Numbered from the stretch's first letter, positions 25,958 through 35,357 are shown. The stretch is DNA of 64,000 nt from an uncultured Porphyromonadaceae bacterium (GCA_947174995.1 CAMWLC010000001.1:1-64000); one strand, 5' to 3'. The notes: a model not told the origin generated them from the letters alone. Translations and numbers: made by a program.

Positions 25958-26734
25958 TCAGTCGTCGTTCACTTCATCCTGGGGGACATAGCGGTTGCGC
26001 AGCAGGGAGATGAGCATGACCATGGCGTGATTGGTGGCGCTCTCTATGACGTCGCGGCGCGAGCCGGGGAAGTGCTGGCACTCGCTTACCACGGTGTCGC
26101 CATACTTCACGGAGATCCAGACGGTGCCGACAGGTTTGAATTTCGAGCCTCCGCCGGGGCCCGCGATGCCGGTGGTGGACATGGCGCAGTCCGTGCCCAT
26201 AAGCTCGGCGACACCCCGCGCCATGGACTGCGACACCTCGCGGCTCACGGCTCCATGGGCGGCGATGTCGGCGTGTGGCACCTTTAGCACCGCCGTCTTG
26301 ATGTGGTTGGCGTAACTCACCACCGAGCCCAAGAAATAGGCTGAGGAACCCGAGACTTCGGTGATGCGGTGGGCTATGTTGCCTCCGGTGCAGCTCTCTG
26401 CTACGGAAACGGTCAGTTCGCGCTCCGCGAGGAGTTCGCCGAGCACCTCGGGGATGGTCTTCTCCTCGTTGGTGACCACTTCCGGTCCGAAGAGAGAGTT
26501 GAGCGTAGCGTGACATTTGTTGAGCTGGAAGCGGAGCAGCTCCACGCCGTCGTTGACGCCCGTAAGGGTGACGCGCGTCACGAGGTTGGAGTTGTCAAAA
26601 GTGATTTTGACGAACTCCGGGAGTTGCTGCTCGAAGTGGCGAAGCACTTTCGCGAGTTCCTTATGTGTGTATCCGTATATTACCGTGTGGCGCTTTTCCA
26701 CGCTGGGCGAGTCGGATTTAGTGTTATCGGTCAT
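25958..26734 (-). CDS. CinA-like nicotinamide-nucleotide amidohydrolase family protein, without the N-terminal MoCF domain
   Basis: This 258-aa protein has residues 15-95 resembling the KH-type linker region of CinA (VTRVTLTGVNDGVELLRFQL). Residues 95-250 are the CinA C-terminal domain with SVAESCTGGNIAHRIT, GSVVSYANHIKTAVLKV and TTGIAGPGGGSKFKPVGTVW. The C-terminal domain deamidates NMN, helping pyridine nucleotide recycling. The roughly 170-residue MoCF-like pyrophosphatase domain of full CinA is missing and no in-frame extension could supply it. It is 51 nt downstream of tsaD on the same strand and probably co-transcribed with it. Confidence 0.85.
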   Translation of the reverse strand: MTDNTKSDSPSVEKRHTVIYGYTHKELAKVLRHFEQQLPEFVKITFDNSNLVTRVTLTGVNDGVELLRFQLNKCHATLNSLFGPEVVTNEEKTIPEVLGELLAERELTVSVAESCTGGNIAHRITEVSGSSAYFLGSVVSYANHIKTAVLKVPHADIAAHGAVSREVSQSMARGVAELMGTDCAMSTTGIAGPGGGSKFKPVGTVWISVKYGDTVVSECQHFPGSRRDVIESATNHAMVMLISLLRNRYVPQDEVNDD

Positions 26735-26785
26735 ATATAGGGGTATGGGATATTATGGATAAAGTGTCCTGGGTCGCGTCTGCCT

Positions 26786-27805
26786 CTACACCTGGACTCT
26801 GGCGTAAGGCGGGAGCGAGAGGTCCGAGCCGCGCGGATTGTCGAGATAGTTGAAATGTCCGGCTATCGCCACCATCGCGGCGTTGTCGGTGGTGTAGGCG
26901 CGTGGTGGAATCCAGGCGCGGAGTCCGCGGGTCTCGCAGAAGCGGGCCACGGCCTCGCGCACGCCGCTGTTGGCCGAGACGCCTCCGCCGATCGCCACCT
27001 GACGTACCCCTGTCTGCTCCACGGCCGGAGCGAGCTTGGAGAGGAGAATCTCGATGATGGTGTGCTGGAGGGAAGCGGCGAGGTCGGCCTTGTGGGTCTC
27101 GATGAAGTCCGGATCCTCCTTGAGGCCGTCGCGCAGGGTGTAGAGAAATGAAGTCTTCAGGCCGCTGAAAGAGTAGTCCAGTCCGCCGATGTGGGGCTTT
27201 GCGAAGGTGAAGGCTTTCGGATTTCCCTCATGTGCAAGGCGGTCAATGTGGGGGCCGCCGGGATAGGGAAGCCCCATCACCTTGGCGCACTTGTCGAAGG
27301 CCTCTCCGGCTGCATCGTCTATGGTCTTGCCGATGATTTCCATATCGGCGGGAGACTTCACGAGGATTAGCTGGGAATTTCCGCCTGATACGAGAAGGCA
27401 GAGGAAAGGAAACTCCGGCACCTCCTGCTCGGGTGTCTCCCTGACGAAGTGGGAGAGCACGTGGCCGTGCAGGTGGTTCACGTCGATGGCGGGAATATCC
27501 AGCCCGATGGCGAGACCCTTGGCGAAGCTGACTCCCACAAGAAGGGATCCGAGCAGACCGGGGCCTCGGGTGTAGGCCACCGCCGAGAGGTCCTTTTTCT
27601 CTACGCCGGCCTGGCGCAGGGCTTCGGAGACCACCGGGACAATGTTCTGCTGGTGGGCGCGGGAAGCGAGTTCGGGCACCACGCCGCCGTAGGCCTCGTG
27701 CACCTTCTGGCTCGCTATGACGTTGCTACGCACCACCCCGTCGACCAGCACAGAGGCCGACGTGTCATCGCAGGAGGATTCTATGCCAAGTATGACAATG
27801 CTCAT
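26786..27805 (-). CDS. tsaD: tRNA N6-adenosine threonylcarbamoyltransferase
   Basis: This 339-aa ASKHA-fold protein begins ILGIESSCDDTSASVL and carries the metal-binding HLHGH motif (His111, His115). TRGPGLLGSLLVG and the late GGGVSANSGVREA are also present. It transfers the threonylcarbamoyl group from the TsaC/Sua5 product to tRNA A37 (t6A); the tsaC-type gene lies 3.8 kb away. It is divergent from tamB across a region containing both promoters. Confidence 0.96.
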   Translation of the reverse strand: MSIVILGIESSCDDTSASVLVDGVVRSNVIASQKVHEAYGGVVPELASRAHQQNIVPVVSEALRQAGVEKKDLSAVAYTRGPGLLGSLLVGVSFAKGLAIGLDIPAIDVNHLHGHVLSHFVRETPEQEVPEFPFLCLLVSGGNSQLILVKSPADMEIIGKTIDDAAGEAFDKCAKVMGLPYPGGPHIDRLAHEGNPKAFTFAKPHIGGLDYSFSGLKTSFLYTLRDGLKEDPDFIETHKADLAASLQHTIIEILLSKLAPAVEQTGVRQVAIGGGVSANSGVREAVARFCETRGLRAWIPPRAYTTDNAAMVAIAGHFNYLDNPRGSDLSLPPYARVQV

Positions 27806-27820
27806 TTCAGTATTTTATTG

Positions 27821-27852
27821 CAAAGTTAGTGCATCACATCAAAATTTCCAAA
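27821..27852 (-). promoter_or_regulatory. Putative promoter of tsaD
   Basis: On the minus strand TTTG (complement of 27849-27852) is followed after 20 nt by TAACTTTG (complement of 27821-27828), a good Bacteroidetes promoter. The tsaD start is 15 nt further on, giving a very short leader. Confidence 0.65.
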
Positions 27853-27883
27853 TAGGGGGAGGGGTTATTAACGGAAAAAACGT

Positions 27884-27891
27884 TAACTTTG
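27884..27891 (+). promoter_or_regulatory. Putative -7 box of the tamB promoter
   Basis: TAACTTTG matches TAnnTTTG; no good TTTG lies at the expected upstream distance. Transcription from here would begin near 27898, at the first base of the structured repeat, making that repeat the whole leader of tamB. Confidence 0.45.
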
Positions 27892-27898
27892 CAGAAAT

Positions 27899-28092
27899 AA
27901 GCAGTTCTCAGAAGTTAATGAATACATAAAATTTAGATGTTTTTGAGGCGATTTGGGTGCGGAATGAAGAAGAATACGTATGTATTCGACTGAATGACAA
28001 GCCCAAAGCGGCCAAAAACAGCAAGTTTTATGATTCAAGATTTTTCTGCAACTGCTTGGATATAAGTATCGTTTAATTTTTGAGAACTGCTT
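27899..28092 (+). repeat. Structured imperfect palindrome, copy A
   Basis: Terminal arms AAGCAGTTCTCA (27899-27910) and TGAGAACTGCTT (28081-28092) are exact reverse complements. Long inner arms pair imperfectly (CATAAAA at 27925 with TTTTATG at 28026-28032, GTTTTTG with CAAAAAC). The tip is GAATAC-GTAT-GTATTC (27972-27987). The core from GTGCGGA through the tip to GACTGAATGACAAGC matches copy B at 44837-44956 read on the opposite strand. It ends 3 nt before the tamB ATG. Confidence 0.8.
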
Positions 28093-28095
28093 AAT

Positions 28096-31000
28096 ATGCA
28101 CGCGGCCAGGAATATCTACCGCATCGTGCGGAGCGTGGCGTTCACCGTGATACTCTTCACGGTGGGGCTTGTGTCGTGTCTCTATGTGGCATTGTCGCTT
28201 CCCTGGACGCAGCGCAAGGTGCTTGACATCGCGTGCGGCGAACTTTCCGGGCTGTTGGGAGGACGCGTCGAGGCGGAGTCCATGACCGTCTCCCTGTTTG
28301 ACGAGATTCTTCTCAGGAATGTGAGCCTCACCTCGCCTGAAGGGGAGAAGTGCATTTCCGTGGGTACACTGGGAGCAGGTATCGACCTGCGGCGTCTTGT
28401 GATGGAGGGGAAAATCGAAATAACATACGCCGAGATCATCAAGCCGGATATTCGGCTGAGCCAGGCCCGCGAGGGCGCGTCTCTCAACATACAGTTCATG
28501 ATAGACGCCCTCGCCCCGAAGGACCGCACCAAGCCTCCGACGAAATTCGATCTCAACATCCGCACCATAGCCATCAGGCAGGGGCACGCGCGTTTCGACA
28601 GATTGTGGAAGCCACGCTCCGCCGACAGCGCGAGAGTCGACTTCAATCACATAGAGGTGAATGACCTCGCCGTGGATATGAGCATACCGAGATTGAAAAA
28701 CGATGACTTCATATTCAATCTCCGCAGACTCGCTCTCACTACCCCCGAGGGTCTCGTGGTGAGGCGTCTGGAGTGCGTGGCCGAGGTTGCTCCGCAGCGT
28801 CTCGCCCTCCGAAATTTCAGACTCGAGACGCCCGGAAGCGAACTTACCCTCAACGACCAGGAGATTCTGCCCCGTGGGGGCCTCGGACATATCGCGGAGG
28901 CTCTGAAGGAGGGACGTTTTGAGGTAACACTGGAGTCACCCCGCCTCACCCCTGGTGACTTCGCGCCGCTCTATCCGGGGCTGAGGGATTTCGAGTGCCC
29001 CCTCGCGCTCAATCTCGCGGCGTCGGGCAATATACGCGACGTGGAGGTGGAACGGTTGATACTGGAGGGTGCTCCGGGGGTGGTCCCGCCGCTTACGCTC
29101 GACTTCCGGGGAGCCGTAGCGGGACTCGACAGCGTGAAGTCTTGCGCGTTTGCGGCCGAGCGTTTCGAGCTTCATGCCTCGGCTCCGCTTATGAAACGTC
29201 TCTCCAACATCCTTCCGCTCAAGGGGGCGTTGCCCTCGATGTTGCGGAGCTTGGGCGCAGTATCCGTATCGTTGAAAGGGAAGGGGAGCCTTGCAAGCGG
29301 CGCCGTGACGGGTGACGTGAAGCTCGTCACAGACCTGGGCTCCATCCGCGCCGAGCACATAGAGGTGCGGGGACTCGCGGGAAAAGGCACGCCGCAAATA
29401 TCGGGGGAGATTTCCACCGACGGCTTCAACGCCGGAACGTTGCTCCCCGCCTCCCGCCTCGGACAAGTCGCCTTTCGTGCGGATGCGGATGTGAGGCTTT
29501 CCAAGGGGTTGCCCGACGGGTTTGCCGATATCAAGATAGATCGGGTGGTGTGGAGCGGATATGAGCTTGCGGACATCGTCATTTCCACCGAAAAATCGGG
29601 AAAGGACATGAGCCTTACGCTAAGCATTGGCAATCCCGGGGTGGATTTCGGCATCGACGCCTCCCTGAGCCTTGACGGAGCGGCCTCCAGACTCCAGGCA
29701 CAGGTGGATGTGGAGGAATTCGTCCCCTCCCTTATGGGTCTGCTTCCGGCATGGCCCGGATATGCCGCGTCGGGAAGCGTGGATATAGATGTCACGGGCA
29801 ATTCGGCCGACAATCTCGCCGGAAGTGTCGACGTCAGGGATTTCCGTTTTTACGGCGATGCCGGCCAACCCTCGCTGTCGCTCCCCTCGCTCCACATTGA
29901 GTCCGATTTCGAGCACGGCAGCGGACGCGACATCAGCATCAGCAGTGACCTGCTTGACGGATATGTGGCCGGACATTACCGTTTCGGAAGCATAGTGCCG
30001 GCGGTGAAGGGTTTACTTTCAGGCGTGCTCCCCTCACTGATAGGTCACACTCGCTCCGCCTCACTTGCAGACACATCATTCGATTTCGACCTCACTCTTC
30101 ATCCCGATGATGCTATACTTAACTTTTTCCATCTTCCGGTGAAGCCTCTGACGGACGTGCATCTGAAAGGGTCGTATGACGGCGAGACCTCGATGGCCGA
30201 CCTGACCCTGACCGCGCCCTATCTCCAGCAAGGTAAGAACAAACTTGTCAGCGACACATCGGTGCGCGTGGTCATCGACGGTGAGAGCGGTACGGCGTCC
30301 GCGGACGCATCCACGGTGATGCCCGTGAAGTTCGGAGAGCTTACTCTCGACCTCAACGCCACGGCCCACGCCGACAATATCGTCACCTCTCTCTCTTGGC
30401 ATCTGCCGGATGCCGAGGTCATGTCGGGAAATCTCGGTTTCGATGTCGGATTCGAGCGTTCACCCATCGACCGCTCACCGGACCTTAGAATCAACATCGA
30501 CCGCTCCAAGTTTGTGATGAACAGCGCGGAGTGGACCGTAGGCGGGGGAAATATCTCACTCATGGGGAAACGTCTTGACGTGGACAGGCTTCTTGTCAGC
30601 CACGGAGAGCAGTTTGTGGAAATAGCCGGAACAGCCTCGGAACTTCCCACGGACTCGCTTCATGTCAATCTCGCCAATATTGACTTGGGGTATATCTTCG
30701 ACACCTTGAACATCAATTATGTCACCTTCGGCGGCAAGGCCACGGGCCGCATATCGGCCTCGTCACTCTTCACTCCCGACCTGCGTGCCGCCACGGACCG
30801 GCTCAGCGTCGATTCCCTGTCGTATAACGGAGCCGTGCTCGGAAACGCCGAGTTGGAGTCCCATTTCGACATGCCGGCCAAGATGGTGGCTATCGGCGCG
30901 GTGATTCACGACACGGATCCCAAGCCCACTATTATCGACGGCGGAATCTGGGTGACGCGTGACTCACTGAGCTTCGATGTGGATGCCAACAGGGTCAACG

Positions 31001-32709
31001 TGGCTTTCCTGCGCCCCTTCATGGCCGCGTTCTCCTCCGGTCTCGAAGGGAGGGCCTCGGGTCACGCCAAGCTTTTCGGCACCTTCAAGGATATTGATCT
31101 GATAGGGAGAGTAAAGGCCGACACGCTGAGGATGAAGCTGGATTTTACCAATACATGGTATGCCGGTTCTGATTCGGTAATACTCGACTGCGGGAAAATC
31201 ACCGTGCCGGCCTTCCGCCTGTATGACAGGGACGGCCACACCGGAGTTTTCTCCGGCACGCTACGCCATAAATGCTTCCGCGAGCCGGAGTTTGATTTCC
31301 GCCTCACCGAAGCGCATGACTTGCTCTGCTATGACACCGACGCGAAGATAAATCCCGATTGGTACGGCACAGTCTACGGCAACGGCACGGCCACCATCAC
31401 GGGGCGCCCCGGACTCGTGGGTATCAGCATTGACATGACGACCCAGCCGCGGTCAGCGTTCACTCTCGTGCTCAACGACACGCAGGCGGCCGAGGAATAC
31501 CGCTTCCTCTCCTTTTCGGACAGGAGGCGTGAGCGCATAGAGGCGGCGATGCCCGACACCGTGCCGGAGTTTCTGAAACGCTTCCGCCGCAATGTGGCGC
31601 AGGAGGAGGGTCCCCCCACTGAAGTGGCACTCGACATACGGGCCACCGTTACCCCCGGAGCCCTGCTCACACTCGTGATGGATCCCGCCGGGGGCGACCG
31701 CATCACGGCGCGGGGCAACGGCGCCATGCAGATGGAATACAGCTCGGAGAGCAACGAGATGAAGATGTTCGGACGCTACACACTGGACGAGGGAAATTAC
31801 AATTTCTCGCTTCAAGACATCATCCTCAAGGATTTCACCATCAGACCCGGAAGCACCATCTCGTTCAACGGCGATCCGATGAACGCCGACCTCGACATCG
31901 CGGCCACATACAGGGTCAACACCAATCTCACCGACCTTGACGTCAGCTTCGCCACAGACCGCGACCTGAACCGCACCAACGTGCCGGTGGATGCCGTGCT
32001 GCTCGTCCGGGGGCCCATGACGTCGCCCGACATCGACTTCGATATCGACCTCCCGACCCTGACAGAGGAGGTGAACAGGAAGGTGAGGAGCCTGATCTCC
32101 ACCGACGACATGATGTCGCGCCAGATCATCTATCTCCTGGCCCTCAACCGCTTCTATACGTCGGAATACGGCGGATCCTCGCAGGTTCCCGGGAGCGAGT
32201 TCTCGGCCATCGCCTCCAGCACGCTCTCCTCGCAGCTCTCCAATGTGCTGAGCAATCTGACCGATAAGCTAACCGTGTCGCCATCCATCCGAAGCGACAA
32301 GGGAAATTTTTCCGATTTCGAGATGGATCTCGCCCTCTCCTCGAGGCTGCTTAACAACCGCCTGCTGATAAACGGAAATTTCGGCTACCGCGATAGAAGC
32401 ACCTCGACCACGACATTCGTGGGTGATTTCGACATAGAGTATCTGCTCTCGCGCAGCGGACATCTGCGTCTGAAAGCCTACAACCATTTCAACGACCAGA
32501 ACTACTATCTCCGCTCGGCCCTCACGACGCAGGGCATCGGAGTGGTGTTCAGAAAGGAGTTTGACAATTTATTCTCATTCCTCCGTCCGTTGCGTCGCAA
32601 GAAGGACAAGGAAGATCAATCCGCCGACGGCGCTTCCGATGACAAGGCCGGAGCGCCCTCGGCCAAAGACAAAGGAGACAACGAAGATGAACATGATGCC
32701 GAATATTGA
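28096..32709 (+). CDS. tamB: Translocation and assembly module protein TamB
   Basis: This 1537-aa protein has an N-terminal signal anchor (about residues 12-35, FTVILFTVGLVSCLYVAL) and an AsmA-like beginning. A very long beta-rich middle part follows, with the DUF490/TamB C-terminal domain at about residues 1140-1500 (QPRSAFTLVLND, DEGNYNFSLQDIILKDFTI, GSTISFNGDPMNADLDIAATY). In Proteobacteria TamB spans the periplasm with TamA and helps insert outer-membrane proteins or move lipids. No TamA/BamA-type partner is encoded nearby. The C-terminus carries a charged tail (KKDKEDQSADGASDDKAG). It overlaps the patatin gene by 23 nt. Its leader is the structured repeat copy A. Confidence 0.92.
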   Translation: MHAARNIYRIVRSVAFTVILFTVGLVSCLYVALSLPWTQRKVLDIACGELSGLLGGRVEAESMTVSLFDEILLRNVSLTSPEGEKCISVGTLGAGIDLRRLVMEGKIEITYAEIIKPDIRLSQAREGASLNIQFMIDALAPKDRTKPPTKFDLNIRTIAIRQGHARFDRLWKPRSADSARVDFNHIEVNDLAVDMSIPRLKNDDFIFNLRRLALTTPEGLVVRRLECVAEVAPQRLALRNFRLETPGSELTLNDQEILPRGGLGHIAEALKEGRFEVTLESPRLTPGDFAPLYPGLRDFECPLALNLAASGNIRDVEVERLILEGAPGVVPPLTLDFRGAVAGLDSVKSCAFAAERFELHASAPLMKRLSNILPLKGALPSMLRSLGAVSVSLKGKGSLASGAVTGDVKLVTDLGSIRAEHIEVRGLAGKGTPQISGEISTDGFNAGTLLPASRLGQVAFRADADVRLSKGLPDGFADIKIDRVVWSGYELADIVISTEKSGKDMSLTLSIGNPGVDFGIDASLSLDGAASRLQAQVDVEEFVPSLMGLLPAWPGYAASGSVDIDVTGNSADNLAGSVDVRDFRFYGDAGQPSLSLPSLHIESDFEHGSGRDISISSDLLDGYVAGHYRFGSIVPAVKGLLSGVLPSLIGHTRSASLADTSFDFDLTLHPDDAILNFFHLPVKPLTDVHLKGSYDGETSMADLTLTAPYLQQGKNKLVSDTSVRVVIDGESGTASADASTVMPVKFGELTLDLNATAHADNIVTSLSWHLPDAEVMSGNLGFDVGFERSPIDRSPDLRINIDRSKFVMNSAEWTVGGGNISLMGKRLDVDRLLVSHGEQFVEIAGTASELPTDSLHVNLANIDLGYIFDTLNINYVTFGGKATGRISASSLFTPDLRAATDRLSVDSLSYNGAVLGNAELESHFDMPAKMVAIGAVIHDTDPKPTIIDGGIWVTRDSLSFDVDANRVNVAFLRPFMAAFSSGLEGRASGHAKLFGTFKDIDLIGRVKADTLRMKLDFTNTWYAGSDSVILDCGKITVPAFRLYDRDGHTGVFSGTLRHKCFREPEFDFRLTEAHDLLCYDTDAKINPDWYGTVYGNGTATITGRPGLVGISIDMTTQPRSAFTLVLNDTQAAEEYRFLSFSDRRRERIEAAMPDTVPEFLKRFRRNVAQEEGPPTEVALDIRATVTPGALLTLVMDPAGGDRITARGNGAMQMEYSSESNEMKMFGRYTLDEGNYNFSLQDIILKDFTIRPGSTISFNGDPMNADLDIAATYRVNTNLTDLDVSFATDRDLNRTNVPVDAVLLVRGPMTSPDIDFDIDLPTLTEEVNRKVRSLISTDDMMSRQIIYLLALNRFYTSEYGGSSQVPGSEFSAIASSTLSSQLSNVLSNLTDKLTVSPSIRSDKGNFSDFEMDLALSSRLLNNRLLINGNFGYRDRSTSTTTFVGDFDIEYLLSRSGHLRLKAYNHFNDQNYYLRSALTTQGIGVVFRKEFDNLFSFLRPLRRKKDKEDQSADGASDDKAGAPSAKDKGDNEDEHDAEY

Positions 32710-33535
32710 CGGAATACTGGAACGCATCGGTCTGCGCACGCGCGTGGCCGGACTCGCCATGAGCGGAGGCGGAGCCAGGGGATTCTGCCACGTCGGGGTG
32801 ATTGAGGGGTTGGAGTCCTTCGGCATACGTCCGGGCGTGATTTCCGGTGTATCGGCCGGCTCTATTGCCGCCGCTCTCTACGGCGCGGGCCTGTCGCCCA
32901 GGGATATGCTCGACTGTTTCGCCGGAGCGCCGAAGTTCAATGACTTCACCGAATGGACCATCCCCAAGGAGGGACTCTTCAAGATGACCAAGTTCGCCCG
33001 GTTACTCGAATCCTGGCTGCCGGTCAGAAACCTCGAGGATATGAAGATACCCACCGTGATATGCGCGGCCGATTTCGACCACGGCAAGTCAGTGGGCTGG
33101 GCCAAGGGGGAGATCGTGCCGCGCGTGATAGCCTCGTGCAGTATCCCGGTGATATTCCCTCCGGTGAGAATCAACGGTGTGGATTATGTCGACGGAGGCG
33201 TGCTGCGCAATCTCCCGGCATGGGCCATCCGCGAGTATTGCACTGACCTCTACGGTAGCAACTGCAGTCCCCTCAACCGCCGTGGTGAACACAAGGCCTC
33301 CATAGTCAACATAGCCCTGCGTTCGTTTCAGCTCATGCAGAAAGCCAATGTGCCGCAGGATCTCAAGCTGTGTGATTACGTCATTTCACCCCGCGCCCTA
33401 TCACAATACAGCACCTTCGATCTTTCGGAGATACGCCGCATTGTGCGCCTGGGTTACGACACCACCTGCCGAGTGCTCGAAAATGCCGGAAAAACCAGTC
33501 GCCGCGACCCCGGCGACTATCCGCGATGGATATAA
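32687..33535 (+). CDS. Patatin-like phospholipase family protein
   Basis: This 282-aa protein has an oxyanion hole MSGGGARGFCHVGVIEG, the nucleophile elbow GVSAGSIAAALYG (GxSxG) and the catalytic Asp motif YVDGGVLRNLP, in patatin order. It is an RssA/YchK-size protein without a signal peptide, so a cytoplasmic or membrane-peripheral acyl hydrolase is likely. The start MNMMPNIDGILERIG at 32687 follows AAAGGAGA and overlaps the end of tamB by 23 nt, suggesting coupled translation and a shared role in envelope lipids (inference). Confidence 0.9.
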   Translation: MNMMPNIDGILERIGLRTRVAGLAMSGGGARGFCHVGVIEGLESFGIRPGVISGVSAGSIAAALYGAGLSPRDMLDCFAGAPKFNDFTEWTIPKEGLFKMTKFARLLESWLPVRNLEDMKIPTVICAADFDHGKSVGWAKGEIVPRVIASCSIPVIFPPVRINGVDYVDGGVLRNLPAWAIREYCTDLYGSNCSPLNRRGEHKASIVNIALRSFQLMQKANVPQDLKLCDYVISPRALSQYSTFDLSEIRRIVRLGYDTTCRVLENAGKTSRRDPGDYPRWI

Positions 33536-33593
33536 GACCCTTACCTCAAATCCCGGCTTCCAGACAGGACAGCCGGATAAAAACCAGTATGAA

Positions 33594-35357
33594 ATGAAGA
33601 AACAAGATAATGGTGGCATCCGCGAAGATGTCACTTCCGGAGATAAGTCCTCCTCCATGCAGAGGGGAAAGGAGAAACTGATAATCTACCAGCTTTTTCC
33701 GCGTATCTTCACCAATCAGTGCGATAACTGCGTTCCCAATGGCACTCTGGAGCAGAACGGGTGTGGCAAATTCAATGACCTCAAGGGACTGACGCTGCGC
33801 GGTATCAAGGAGTTGGGGGTGAACTGCCTTTGGCTCACCGGAGTCATAGAGCATGCCACCAAGACCGACTTCTCGTCGTATGGCATCCAGCCTGATAATC
33901 CCAATGTGGTTAAGGGAGAGGCCGGCTCGCCTTACGCCATCAAGGACTATTACGATGTGGCCACGGCTCTCGCCGTCAATCCCCGCAAGAGGATGAAGGA
34001 GTTCGAGGAGTGCGTGAAGCGCATCCACGACGAGGGCATGAAGGTGATAATCGATTTCGTGCCCAACCATACCTTCCGCCGCTATCATAGCGACTCCGCG
34101 CCGAGAGGTGTGGAGGACTTCGGGGCCTCTGACGACATCACGATGGGATTCAAGCCCTCCAACAATTACTATTACGTCACCAACCAGCAATTCTCTCCCT
34201 CGATACCGCTCGACGCTCCCGGCACGGAACCTTACGTGGAGTTTCCCGCCAAGGTGACGGGCAACGACTGTTTCACGGCCTTCTGCGGCCCGTATGACTG
34301 GTATGAGACCGTAAAACTCAACTACGGCCATGACTACGGCAACGGCTCCGACCATTTCGACCCGGTGCCCGACACCTGGTTCAAGATGCTGAATATCCTG
34401 CGCTTCTGGGCCTCCAAGGGTGTGGACGGTTTCCGCTGCGACATGGTCTTCATGGTGCCCCTCGCGTTCTGGCACTGGGCCATCCCGCAGGTGAAGAAGG
34501 GATGGCCACACGTGATGTTCATAGGTGAGATTTACGATGTCGGACTTTATCGTCCCTTCCTTGACTACGGATGCTTCGACTATCTGTATGACAAGGTGAA
34601 TCTCTATGACACGCTCGTAGACATCGAGACACACAATCATTCCGCCGCCCGTCTCACCGGGGCATGGCAGACCGTGGACGGCATCGGCGACAGGATGCTC
34701 AACTTTCTGGAGAATCATGATGAAGTGCGTTTCGGCTCACGAGAATATGCCGGCGACCCCTCGCGAGTGATACCCTCGCTGGTGGTCAGCTCCATGATTT
34801 CCACCGGCCCCATGATGATCTATTACGGTCAGGAACTCGGCGAGTCGGCCCGCGACAACGAAGGGTTTGCCGGAGACAACTCCCGCTCCACCATCACCGA
34901 CTACTGGAGCTACGACACACTGCGTCGATGGCTCAACAAGGGGAGGCCTTCGCTCAAGAATCTCACCGCACCGGAACGCTGGCTCAGGGACGTGTACCGC
35001 AGGGTACTCACGCTCTGCAACGAGCGCGACGAAATCCGCAAGGGCAAGTTTTTCGACCTCATGTATGTCAATCTCCAGAATCCGGAGTTCGATCCCCACA
35101 GCCTCTTCTCATTCGTGCGCTACACCGAGAAGGGGGCGCTGCTTATCGTGGCGAACTTCAGCGACAGGATGCAGGATGTGGCCGTCAACATCCCGGACCT
35201 TGCCTTCGACATGATACATTTCGAGGAGGGTGAGATTAACACCCTCAATCTCATCGACGATAAACCTGTCAGAACGGCCGTGCGTATCGGCGAGCCTGTC
35301 AGGCTGACCGTGGGTGCCAAAAACGCCCTCGTCATTCCCCTTCCGGTTGCACACTGA
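33594..35357 (+). CDS. GH13 alpha-amylase family glycosidase
   Basis: This 587-aa protein contains the four conserved GH13 regions in order: VIIDFVPNH, DGFRCDMVF (nucleophile Asp), MFIGEIYD (acid/base Glu) and FLENHDEVR (transition-state Asp). A C-terminal beta domain follows. No signal peptide is present, so it acts in the cytoplasm, probably on maltodextrins or stored glycogen. The start at 33594 (MKKQDNGG) was chosen because the longer frame runs back into the patatin gene; a second candidate is the ATG at 33657 just before GKEKLIIYQLFPRIF. No susCD or other starch genes are nearby. Confidence 0.9.
   Translation: MKKQDNGGIREDVTSGDKSSSMQRGKEKLIIYQLFPRIFTNQCDNCVPNGTLEQNGCGKFNDLKGLTLRGIKELGVNCLWLTGVIEHATKTDFSSYGIQPDNPNVVKGEAGSPYAIKDYYDVATALAVNPRKRMKEFEECVKRIHDEGMKVIIDFVPNHTFRRYHSDSAPRGVEDFGASDDITMGFKPSNNYYYVTNQQFSPSIPLDAPGTEPYVEFPAKVTGNDCFTAFCGPYDWYETVKLNYGHDYGNGSDHFDPVPDTWFKMLNILRFWASKGVDGFRCDMVFMVPLAFWHWAIPQVKKGWPHVMFIGEIYDVGLYRPFLDYGCFDYLYDKVNLYDTLVDIETHNHSAARLTGAWQTVDGIGDRMLNFLENHDEVRFGSREYAGDPSRVIPSLVVSSMISTGPMMIYYGQELGESARDNEGFAGDNSRSTITDYWSYDTLRRWLNKGRPSLKNLTAPERWLRDVYRRVLTLCNERDEIRKGKFFDLMYVNLQNPEFDPHSLFSFVRYTEKGALLIVANFSDRMQDVAVNIPDLAFDMIHFEEGEINTLNLIDDKPVRTAVRIGEPVRLTVGAKNALVIPLPVAH

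Noticed and set aside
33546..34718. Minus-strand open frame of 390 codons opposite the amylase gene
   Set aside because: Antisense to intact GH13 motifs; no start signal or family pattern.
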